Positions 11,201 through 19,964 of a stretch of 64,000 bases of DNA are shown piece after piece (within the stretch, counting starts at the first letter, position 1; each line of letters begins with the position of its first letter). The stretch comes from Plasmodium coatneyi. Taxonomy: Eukaryota > Apicomplexa > Aconoidasida > Haemosporida > Plasmodiidae. The stretch lies in assembly GCF_001680005.1 (NCBI RefSeq), contig NC_033569.1:558001-622000 (forward strand). Direction: 5' to 3'. Made by a program: the position numbers and the translations under genes. The notes below the pieces were generated by a model, which worked only from the letters and a program-made list of their open reading frames with translations, searched no databases and had not been told where the DNA came from.

Positions 11201-11469
11201 GACTTCTTAACCTGGGTATATCCATTTAACTCCTGCTCTAACTGGGTGACAAAGTTATAAGGCACAAGTTGTCCGCCCCCTTCCTTGAGCATATCATATA
11301 TCCATTCTGAATATAATACAGGGTCCTGATTCTGCAGGTATAATTGAACAATTACATATATATGTGCTCCTATTTTCTATTAAATTATGCATAGGGAATT
11401 ACAAGTATAATATATGTATATTCATTCTGAGTGAAAGGAATGGGTATGTAGTACACTTACCCATGACAT
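8285..11469 (-). CDS. kir: KIR/PIR variant antigen, kir gene 3, two PIR-type exons
   Basis: Exons in order of transcription: possible Met-Ser-Trp exon 11461-11469 (donor GTAAGT), first PIR exon 11331 or 11325 down to 10639, second PIR exon 9832-9086, tail exon 8572-8285. All junctions are phase 0. The first PIR exon has CTWFYYWLGNML and ends SDRDE. The second begins DPILQMLPSTEAYQKF and has KKVWCYVS, YGFLYYYIGHM, DYYVDYNKVK, CEKFNGEYKEL and a membrane segment ISSILGIVGLPVTAFF before LHK. The tail starts YNRLPPWISHYF, is basic and Ser/Thr rich, and ends NINYGRM. Both long introns carry minisatellites. Joining the two PIR exons is inferred from phase and from the same layout in kir gene 5; two separate genes would be the alternative. 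Each exon taken alone is secure. Confidence 0.75.
8600..8945. repeat. minisatellite in the last intron of kir gene 3
   Basis: Degenerate tandem units of 25-35 bases such as GGTTGTTAGGGTGGTGG plus TGGAAGGAA. In the sense of the gene this is a CCACCTACCACC/CCTAACAACC pattern, the same family as the arrays in kir genes 5 and 8. It lies wholly in intron 8573-9085. Confidence 0.85.
9880..10560. repeat. minisatellite and pyrimidine-rich array in the inter-PIR intron of kir gene 3
   Basis: A CCTTCCTTAGACCC-type array (9880-10135) gives way to CTTCCACCTACCACC-CCTAACAACC units (10140-10450), then GGGGAAGTTATTCC sequence shared with kir gene 5 at 21850-21950. It fills intron 9833-10638. Confidence 0.85.
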
Positions 11470-11849
11470 TATGATTTATATATACTTTCTGTGTATATGG
11501 TATTTATATTAAAATGTGCATTCCTTATGTGTTTAAGTTGAATATATATATGTGACACATTCCTGCATCAAATAGTACTTATATATGCCTAGTAGGTTCT
11601 TATTCCTTCTAACTCCCTCAACTCTTCAACCGTTAAAGGAACAGAAGCACACTTTATACATACATGAAACCCCTATACACAATAGCAATGAAGGAAGAAA
11701 CAAATCTAATTCTTCTTCCTGCATACATTGCTTTTATTTTTCACCTATGTTATATCCTTGGAGTGTAATTATTTCTGTTCACACTTGTTTGTATTCGAAC
11801 ATTACATGACCATTTGCACCCTTACTTATAAATATTACATAAACACATG

Positions 11850-12330
11850 TATATAGAGGAGCGTAATATATCTCTCTCTTGTGCAAGAAATTTCTGCTGG
11901 CATACTTTTTCTCTCATTTTTTTGGCATGCCCAAATTAGGTTATTATTAGAAACATTATTCGGAGCAGTGTATTATATGATCACTTCGTATGGTACCTTC
12001 CTTCCCCTTAACTGTTATGTTTATAGGAGGAGTGTAATATTTATTCCTTCTCTGTGATGGCGTGTTCAAAAAATAATGTTCATTTTTTTGGCATGCTCAA
12101 AATTAGGTTATTGTATTAGAAACATTATTATTAGTAGAACATTATTATTATGAACATTATATTATTATGTGAAACATTCGTATGGTACCCTACATTATAG
12201 TTATAACTATTATTACATTGCGTGTTCATATATAGAGGAGGAGTGTAATATTTCTATCTCTTGTCCAAGAATTTTTTACTGGCACTTTCTCTCATTTTTT
12301 GCATGCTCAACTATTATTAAAAAAGATTGG
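11850..12330. repeat. three tandem copies of a roughly 200-base upstream unit
   Basis: Copies start near 11850, 12025 and 12230. Each contains TAGAGGAG-type sequence, GTGTAATAT, a TCTCTTGT...AAGAA segment, CTCATTTTTTTGGCATG, and a following TTAGG...ATTAGAAACATTATT (last part eroded in copy 3). They lie upstream of kir gene 3 on its 5' side. No frame is conserved between copies. Confidence 0.7.
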
Positions 12331-12788
12331 CTAGGAACTGCTAGTACGTATAGTACAGTTCATACACACAATACCCCTTTCATTCCTTGTGAATGTGTAT
12401 ATTTCCGATTATACAGAAAATGGAGTGTTCATTTATGAAATAAGTGGAGAAGATTATCGCACAAAGGACTTATATTCATTATATAAAGGAAAAAAGGCAG
12501 AAAACAATTCCATCCTATAATAATAATACTACATTCAACAGCACAACGGTCCCTTTTCCATTTGTGATGATTATTCCATGAACTATTCATTCATACAATG
12601 AATACATTCCCTACTACCTGAGTATTCATCTCCTCTTTTTAATGTATATTATATTTTATACCTTACTGTAATTTTTTCCTTCTTTTTCTTCTTTTTATGT
12701 GTATTACAACGTTCAGAGGGTACAGGAAGATTAAGTAAGCACCAACAATTTGAGGAATTTAAAAGGATACAGAGGATTTTGCGTTCCG
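12331..12788. other. intergenic, between upstream repeats and telomere-like array
   Basis: Unique A/T-rich sequence. I see no gene or repeat of note. Confidence 0.45.
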
Positions 12789-13750
12789 GGGATTACGGTT
12801 TAGGGGTTCAGGGTTTTGGTTTCAGGGTTTTGGTTTCAGGGTTTTGGTTTCAGGGTTTTGGTTTCAGGGTTTTGGTTTCTGGGTTTAGGGTTGAGCGTTT
12901 TTAGTTTCAGGGCTTAGGCTTTATGTTTCACGGTTCAGGGCTCAGGGTTTAGGTTTTAGGGTTTAGGGATTTAGGATTTATTTTTCACGTTTTAGGGTTC
13001 AGGGTTTAGGTTTAGGGATTAGGTTTCAGGGTTCAGGCTTTAATGTTCAGGCTTTAAGGATCAGGCTTTAAAGATCAGGCTTTAAAGATCAAGCTTTAAA
13101 GATCAGGCTTTAAAGATCAGGCCTTAAAGATCAGGCTTTAAAGATCAGGCCTTAAAGATCAGGCTTTAAAGATCAGGCTTTAAAGATCAGGCTTTAAAGA
13201 TCAGGTTTTAAGGATCAGGGATTAGGGTTCAGTGTTTAGCATTGAGGGCCTAGGGCTTAGGGTTCAGGGCTTAGGTTTCAGGGCTTAGGCTTTGAAGGTT
13301 CAGGGTCAAAAATTTTAGGTTTAGGGTTTAGGGTTCAGGGTTTAGCTTTCAGGGCTTAGTGTTCAGTGTTGAGGGTTTAGAGCTTAGCATTTGGGGTTAA
13401 ACCTTGAAGGTTCAGTATTTAGGTTTTAGGGTTTAAGGTTTAAGGATCAAGAATTAAGTCTTACGGTTCAGCCATCAAGGATGAGATTTTAGGAATTTTG
13501 GATTTAGGGATTAGGATTTAGAGATTAGGGTTTAGTGACAGGGTTTAGGTTTCAGGATTTAGCGTGCACGGTTTAGGGTTCAGGATTTAGCGTTCAGGTT
13601 TCAATTTATAGGGTCCAGTGTTTAGGATTCAGGGATTCGTGTACACAGTTGACGCTTTAATTCCTAGGATTGATGCATTTAGTGTTTATGTTATAAGGAC
13701 AGAGCCTTGATATATAAGGCTTACAGTCATCAGTCCAACTCTAGGGTTTC
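12789..13750 (+). repeat. interstitial telomere-repeat array, G-rich half
   Basis: Degenerate GGGTT[T/C]A heptads with an early stretch of GGGTTTTGGTTTCA and, at about 13030-13215, a regular 14-base derivative AGGCTTTAAAGATC in about a dozen copies. Plasmodium telomeres use this heptad, and interstitial copies near SICAvar and kir genes are known in P. knowlesi. G-rich on the + strand means the virtual chromosome end points right. Confidence 0.93.
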
Positions 13751-13796
13751 ATAGGAAAGATGTTTTAATTTTTATTTTGTAAACACGAAAGCGCGA

Positions 13797-14755
13797 ACCC
13801 CTATACCTTAACACTGAGCGTGAAGCCTCAACTCTACACCACAAAACCTACAAGCTCACCCCTAAACCCTGCACACTAAACCCTAAAAACTAAACCAGGA
13901 AACATAAACACTGAACGCAGAATACTAAAACCCTGAACTCTAATCCCTAAACATTAAACCCTGAACCATAAACCCTGAACCATAAACCCTGAAGCCTAAA
14001 CTCTAAACGCTGAACCCTAAACTTCAACCCCTAAACGCTGAACCATAAACTCTGAACCCCAAATCCTGATCCCGAAACCCTGAATCCTAAACGCTGAATC
14101 CTAAACTGTCAATCGTAAACCCCGAACCCAAAGGCTAAAATTAAATCCTTAACCTAAAGCCGTATAGATTAAATACTGAACCGCAAAGATGATACCTAAA
14201 CCCTAAATCTTAAACACTAAACCCTAAACACTAAACCCTAAACCCTAAACCCTGAACCCTACACCCTGATCCCCGAATACTGAACCCTAAACCCTGAACC
14301 CTGAATACTGAACCCCAAATCTTAAACCCTAAACCCTAAATCCTAAGCCCTGAACCCTGAACCCTGAACCCTGAACCTTAAACCCTAAACCCTAAACCCT
14401 GAACACTGAACCCTAAATCCTGAATCCTGAACCCTAAACCCTGAACCCTAAACCCTAAAACCTGAACCCTAAACCCTAAACCCTCAACCCTGAAACTTAA
14501 ACTTTAAGCACTGTACCCAAAACCCTAAATCTAAATCCTGAAATTTAAAATGCTACAATCTAAACCTTGAACTCTGAACCCTAAATTTGGAACACTATAC
14601 CATGAGCACTAAACCCTAAAAACTGAATCCTGAATCCTAAACCTGAAAACCATAAACACTAAACCGTAAACCTTGAAAATCTGAATCCTAAACAATAAAA
14701 ACCTGAACCCTGATGCCTAAACCCTAAACCCTAACCCCTGAACCCTAAAGCCTAA
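13797..14755 (-). repeat. interstitial telomere-repeat array, C-rich half
   Basis: CCCTAAA / CCCTGAA heptads, near-perfect at 14210-14480, more degenerate at both edges. Its orientation opposes the G-rich half, so the two halves face each other. About 45 bases of non-repeat DNA (13751-13796) separate them. Confidence 0.93.
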
Positions 14756-14789
14756 TTCGATAGCTTGTGTGTACTCATAGGGTCTAAGA

Positions 14790-15310
14790 AAGGAACGAAG
14801 GAGGGGTCTGACGAGGGTGATAAGAAAGGGTCTCATGAGGAGGGAAGGAAAGTAGGGTCTAAGGAAGGAAGGAAGCTTTTAGGTGTAAAGAAGGAAGGTT
14901 TAAGTAAGGAAGTTTTTATGTGTAAAGAAGTAATGTTTAAGGAAGAAGAAGTGTAAAGAAGGATGGTTTAAGGTGTCAAGAGAAAGAAGGTTTAAGGGAT
15001 TAAAAGAAGGAAGTTTTAAGGAACGAAGTTTTTAAGTTTTATAGAAGGAAGATGTAAAGAGAAGGAAGGTTTATGAGAATAAAAGAAGGAAGCTTTAAGG
15101 AACGAAGGTTTTAAGTTTTATATAAGGAAGCTGTAAGGAGAATGAAGGTTTAAGGTACGAAGGTTTTATGTTTTATAGAAGGACGTTGTAAAGAAAAGGA
15201 AGGTTTAAGGGAATAAAAGAAGGAAGGAATAAGAAGGAAAAAGGAGGAATAAGAGGGAAAATGAAGGAATAAGAAGGAAGGAAGGAATAAAAAATAAAAA
15301 TAAAATGGAA
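14790..15310. repeat. purine-rich degenerate tandem repeat
   Basis: Units such as GAAGGAAGGTTTAAG and GAACGAAGGTTTTAAG with a period of about 60-80 bases at 14980-15210, then GGAATAAGAAGGAA repeats. The 63-codon open frame at its start has only low-complexity Lys/Glu/Gly content. Confidence 0.75.
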
Positions 15311-16053
15311 GGAAAGAATAAATTAATATCTAGGAAATGTAATATAAGCAGAACGAGAAAGAAGAAAAGGAGGGAGAGTGAAGCAGCTCGAAAATAGTAC
15401 ATAATGTGCATATTTTATATGTACGTTGTTCCTAATGTACCTATCAAAAAAAGAAAAGTATAAAAAAGGCATGCATCAATGTTTAAAAAAATGTAATCTG
15501 TATTGGATGATAGAGCGGGAGGGACTTACGTAAAATAGTGTGCACAACAGATAAGGAAGTTATTTATGATGTATTCAGCAGGGAGGGAAAATATAAGAAA
15601 AGTAAGAAAAAGGCGAAAGATTTTATTATATTTGTAAAGGACATAGGGGATGTGTGGGATGTGTACTGCAGAAGTTTATTATTACGGTAGTGTATATATA
15701 TTTTTGCCTATAGAAGTGAGACTATTCATTGTATGAAAAAATTTTGCTGGAATTCTTTTTTATAAAATTACGCCCTTTCCTTTAATGTAAAATTATGTGC
15801 ACATTTTAGGAAGCAGTTAGGAGGAGTTCTTTACTATATATATACTACACAATTTTTGTTGGTAGTTCTTAATATGCCCTTCTTTATAACAATGAAACAT
15901 AAGTTAATAATATAAACAGAAATACTTGTACAAAAAGAAATTGCATTCTTCTGTGTACACAGCAATTTGGAGAAGATTAACAGAAATATAGTGACATAAA
16001 TGGTCACTTTCGATACAGTAATATTGTAAGAGGATGAAGAGTGTACATAAAAA
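15311..16053. other. intergenic, upstream of kir gene 4
   Basis: A/T-rich, no gene recognised. Expected to hold the kir gene 4 promoter. Confidence 0.45.
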
Positions 16054-17578
16054 ATGGTGCACGCGGAAGGAACACTAACGGTTAGTTCCAATTTAGAATA
16101 GAAAATCCATTATTTCCACATATATAGTACTTTTATGCGTGTAATATGGTAAAATAATATATACGATCATATGGGAAAGAACATTCCATTTCTACACAAT
16201 GTACATGGTTCCACTTTCTTCCTTATCTCAATTCCATTTTTGTAGGAAGGAGATTTGAGTCAATTACCATCAAAGAAAGCATATGTTGCATTCGACCATG
16301 CCCGAAATGGCTATAGTGGATGTACTACTTATGGAATTGATGTTGGAAGTACGAAGAACAAATTGGAAACCGCATTAAATTCGCATCCAAAAGTTAAAGA
16401 AGAAGTTGATAAAATATTAAAAGCATGGTGTGAGGCATCCTCACAGGGGGGGTTAGGATACAGTTCATCCTATACTGGACTTTGTCAATATTTTTATTTT
16501 TGGTTATGGGATCTATTAAACAACAAATTAAGTGGCACTGAAGAATCACCTTTAAGTGTTATGAAAACAATCTATGATAAACTCCGGGAAGTTACTACTG
16601 CTGAGAGGAAGAAGGGGTGTACCCTTATATACAATAACTCTATTAGCGCAGAAATTTTCAATCAAGTAAAAATACATTTCGACTACGAACAGGACCACGA
16701 TACTATAATAAAACATCTTGGACCAGTAGGAGAAGGAAAACATTCCTGTGATGTGAAATATAAAGCTCACCTAACAGCCATTATATCAGCATGTTCTGCT
16801 ATAGGAGCAGATTGTAAGGAGGATAACGGGCAACCTAAGAGTGGTAATTATTGCAACCCGTTTAAAGCAGGCGTAGAGAAGGGAACAGCTGGAGAATACT
16901 GTAACGGAGATAAGCTAAAAATACTAACATGTGAACAAGTATCTAAACCTGAAGCACCACAAGTGGAGGAACCTGTAACACACCATGCATTAGCTGGTTC
17001 TACGCCCACCGCAGGGAACCATGTTACCGCTCTTATTGTCTCTTCCACATTGTCTGTACTGGGATTACCAATGCTTGGTTACTTTTTATATAAGGTACAA
17101 AGTACAACTACCCTTTATAAACTACCATTTATATAAGCTCATAATATATATACCCACCACAGTATCGTATATACACATATATGTATGTATATATATAAGG
17201 TATATATATCCATATATATGTCTCTCTATATATAGTGCATGTCTATATCACCCTTTCCACTTACTTTTAAACTCCTTTCCCTACCTAACATCCTTCGTTC
17301 AGTATAATCTTCTACCTTCTTCTTGGTTTGGTAACCATTTTAAAGGAAGCAATAGCGGAGGAAGAAGAAGCAGGATATCACTAGATCGGCATTTTGATGC
17401 TTCCACAACAGAAGGTTCAACATTCGATTCAAGAGCGGATACTTCTACAATAGGAGGTTCTACTATAGCACAGGACAATTCTACCATATATCATGAACGA
17501 CCACCTCAAAGAAGAACACGAAGAACAAAGAATAGAGTAGGTCACCATGAAAGAAATATAGGTTACGGTCACATATAG
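16054..17578 (+). CDS. kir: KIR/PIR variant antigen, kir gene 4
   Basis: Proposed exons 16054-16080 (MVHAEGTLT, donor GTTAGT), 16246-17094 and 17303-17578, all phase 0. The large exon begins EGDLSQLPSKKAYVAF and shows KAWCEAS, CQYFYFWLWDLL, an HFDYEQDHDTIIKHL block, several paired cysteines, and a membrane segment ALIVSSTLSVLGLPMLGYF before LYK. The tail opens YNLLPSSWFGNHF, has basic and Ser/Thr-rich sequence with two GGST/EGST-type repeats, and ends NIGYGHI. Neither a signal peptide nor a PEXEL motif is visible. It is transcribed away from the telomere-like array to its left. Confidence 0.88.
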
Positions 17579-17667
17579 AACATGCTATCTAATGTAACAC
17601 CGTCGTTGTATAACACCTATAAGGGGAAAGGGAAGGGGATGGAAGGGCAATGTTCTTCCTTCCTTTC

Positions 17668-17733
17668 CCTCTTCCTTCGGATGAAGGGAGGGGACGAACA
17701 TAAATAAGTGCTCCTAGTTCATACAAATGTAAG
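17668..17733 (+). promoter_or_regulatory. kir 3' element, copy 4 (best hairpin)
   Basis: Ninety bases past the stop, 17668-17678 pairs with 17683-17693 around the loop GGAT to give an 11-base-pair stem with two G-T wobbles (inner core CCTTC/GAAGG). It is followed by CATAAATAAGTGCTCC, TAGTTCATACAAATGTAAG (17699-17733). Same order as in the other kir genes. Confidence 0.65.
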
Positions 17734-17744
17734 AAGCAAACATG

Positions 17745-18135
17745 ACCATTCTTTCCTTTTTTCCTCTATTCCTTTTTCTTTTTTTCACTTTGCTTCTTAT
17801 TCCTTCTTTCCTTTTCATTCCTTCCTTCTTTCTTTCCTTCTCATTCCTTCGTTCCTTCCTTTCCCTCTTTCTTTCTTTCCAACATTCCTTCTTTCCTCAT
17901 TCCTTATTCGTTCCTTCCTTTTCACTCCTTCCTTTTCACTCCTTCCTTTTCACTCCTTCCTTTTCACTCCTTCCTTTTCACTCCTTCCTTTTCACTCCTT
18001 CCTTTTCACTCCTTCCTTTTCACTCCTTCCTTTTCATTCCTTCCTTTTCATTCCTTCCTTTTCATTCCTTCTTAGACTCCTTCCTTCATTTCTTCCTTAT
18101 ACATTCCTTTCCTTCTTTCTCCTTAGACCCTTCTT
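17745..18135. repeat. pyrimidine-rich tandem repeat
   Basis: CTTTCCTTC-type DNA with a regular 14-base unit CCTTCCTTTTCACT repeated about ten times at 17915-18065. Two overlapping Phe/Ser/Pro-rich frames across it come from the repeat, not from a gene. Confidence 0.85.
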
Positions 18136-18139
18136 TCCT

Positions 18140-18440
18140 TCCAATATTTGTAAGTTTGAATAAACACATAAGGAAACAATACTCCCAGAAAGGGACTCGC
18201 AAAAAGGTCCTGACATTTTTGAAGAAATATTTGCGTATTTAAAAAAAAGCGACAAAAAAAATACTATAAAGATAAAAAACTATAACAAAAAAAAAATTTA
18301 ATTAACACATTTTAATTCTTCAATAAAAAAGAAATTTTACCAAACAAATCAAAATAAACTGAAAAAAAAATTTTTCACTTCCATTTATATGAGGTACACA
18401 TCAACGTAAACAATTTAATACACAAAACGAAAAAAAAAAA
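18140..18440 (+). repeat. kir downstream block, type B (copy 1)
   Basis: Begins GTAAGTTTGAATAA, includes TTCAATAAAAAAGAAATTTT ACCAAACAAATCAAAATAAA and a GGTACACA...TGTAAACA end. A second direct copy is at 19481-19805, and the first part recurs at about 34575 after kir gene 8. It has no reading frame. Confidence 0.7.
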
Positions 18441-18464
18441 AAGAAAAAAATATATACTTACACC

Positions 18465-19145
18465 CTAAACGCCGAACCCCGAACTTGGAACCTGTTCCAT
18501 AGGGACAACTTCCTAAGGAACATTTTCCTTAGGAACAAAGTCTTCCTTCCCTAAACCCGGAATCTGAACATGGAACCTGTTCCTTAGGAACACCTTCCTT
18601 GGGGAACATCTTCCTTAGGAAGAAAGTCTTCCTTCCCTAAGCCCGGAACCTGAACTTGGAACCTGTTCCTTAGGAACAAAGTCTTCCTCCCTAAATCCGG
18701 AATCTGCACTTGGAACCTGTTCCTTAGGAACATCAACCCGTAAACAGGAATCTGAACATGGAACCTCTTCCTTGGGAGCACTTTCCTTAGGAACATCTTC
18801 CTCAGGAACCTTTTCTTCTTCCATAAAATTTGATCCCATAAACTCTTGAACCAAAATTTCAAAAAAGTCTTCCTTCGTCGAATGTAGGTCCCCCTTTTAA
18901 TATTCATCTAAGACTTCTAAATGAATATCAATAATCATGCGGCGACCAACACGGCGGCCGGGACGTTCCCTTTTCCTCCTTTTTATAGGCGTAGAACGAG
19001 GTTTTCGTTCCTTTACTAAAATATATTCACGTGGACCATCTGCCTGCCCATCCACATGACCAAGGAGTTGTTCTTGTAAGGATGGACCACCTATTTGAGG
19101 AGCTCTTCTGTAACATTTTCTTGCTTTACGAAGCATTCCAAAGTA
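18465..19145 (-). pseudogene. SICAvar: orphan SICAvar terminal (cytoplasmic) exon, degraded
   Basis: On the minus strand a TTTTTTTTGTAG acceptor precedes YFGMLRKARKCYRRAPQIGG, then a basic stretch with VKERKPRSTPIKRRKR and RRMIIDIHLEVLDE. These are hallmark sequences of the SICA antigen cytoplasmic domain as I recall the family. A TAA at about 18897-18899 interrupts it; the same frame resumes with KGDLHSTKEDFFEILVQEFM and the family repeat VPKEQVPS.SDSGFREEDF, then loses frame after about 18605. No SICA cysteine-rich exons lie upstream, only the repeat array at 19225-19445. I read it as a translocated or left-over 3' end. SICAvar proteins are the large switching antigens on P. knowlesi-infected red cells. 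Confidence 0.88.
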
Positions 19146-19224
19146 CTACAAAAAAAAAAAAAGAAAAAAGGGAGAAAATGTTTCTTTAATAGGGGTACGA
19201 AATGTTCTGTTGACCCAACAGTAA

Positions 19225-19445
19225 TTACTACTTCAAACCCTAAAATGCGAAATCCTACACACTAACTTAATGAGAAATTCTACACCTACACCCCTAAAAT
19301 GCGAAATCCTACACACACACACCCTAAAATGCAAAATCCTACACACACACCCCTAAAATGCGAAATCCTACACATACACCCCCCCTAAAATGCGAAAATC
19401 CTACACATACACACCCCTAAAATGCGAAATCCTACACACACCCCA
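19225..19445. repeat. CCCTAAAATGCGAAATCCTA tandem array, second site
   Basis: About eight copies of the unit found at 6985-7560. Placed directly upstream (in SICAvar sense) of the relic terminal exon, so it occupies what would be the last SICAvar intron. Confidence 0.85.
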
Positions 19446-19480
19446 CTCATTCATTCACCTTAATTTTTTTCTTTTTTCTT

Positions 19481-19805
19481 TTTTTGTAAGTTTGAATAAC
19501 TGCATAAGGGAAGAAGGTACTTCCAAAAAAGAGCGCGAAAAAAAAGGTAAAAAAAGTATTGACCTTTTCAAAAAAAATATTCATGTATTTTAAAGAACGA
19601 AAAAAATTTATTAAGGTAAAAAAATTTATGAACATAAGAACTTGTAAAAAATTTTAATGAACATTTTAGATGTTCAATAAAAAAAAAATTTTACCAAACA
19701 AATCAAAATAAAGTGCGGAAGAAATTTTTTTTTTTTTTCCTGGCTTATATTAGGTACACAGGAATGTAAACACTCTCATGCTATACAAAGAACGAAAAAA
19801 GTTAA
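19481..19805 (+). repeat. kir downstream block, type B (copy 2)
   Basis: GTAAGTTTGAATAACTGCATAAGGG, through TTTTACCAAACAAATCAAAA and TAGGTACACAGGAATGTAAA. It is a direct repeat of 18140-18440 but has no kir gene to its left; instead the SICAvar relic sits between the two copies. Confidence 0.7.
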
Positions 19806-19870
19806 AAAAGAAAAAGCAGAAGTAAAAAAAAAAGAAAAGGACAGAGGGAAGGAAGATGATGTCATTGTAA

Positions 19871-19924
19871 CCATTGTACTATATATAAACTCCGTGGTTA
19901 TTTTGTGTCACTCCGGTGGTGACA
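19871..19924 (-). promoter_or_regulatory. kir 3' element, copy 5
   Basis: On the minus strand after kir gene 5 a six-base-pair hairpin TGTCAC-CACCGGA-GTGACA (19906-19924) precedes AAATAACCACGGAG and TTTATATATAGTACAATGG. The stem bases differ from those in the other copies yet pair perfectly. Confidence 0.65.
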
Positions 19925-19964
19925 TTATATTCGAATGTTCTACATTCCAAATGTATGTTACATT

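Noticed and set aside
12789..14755. A true chromosome end
   Set aside because: Genes continue on both sides and the array reverses direction, so it is interstitial.
17708..18242. Overlapping Phe/Ser/Pro-rich frames
   Set aside because: They follow the 14-base pyrimidine repeat and have no non-repetitive coding part.
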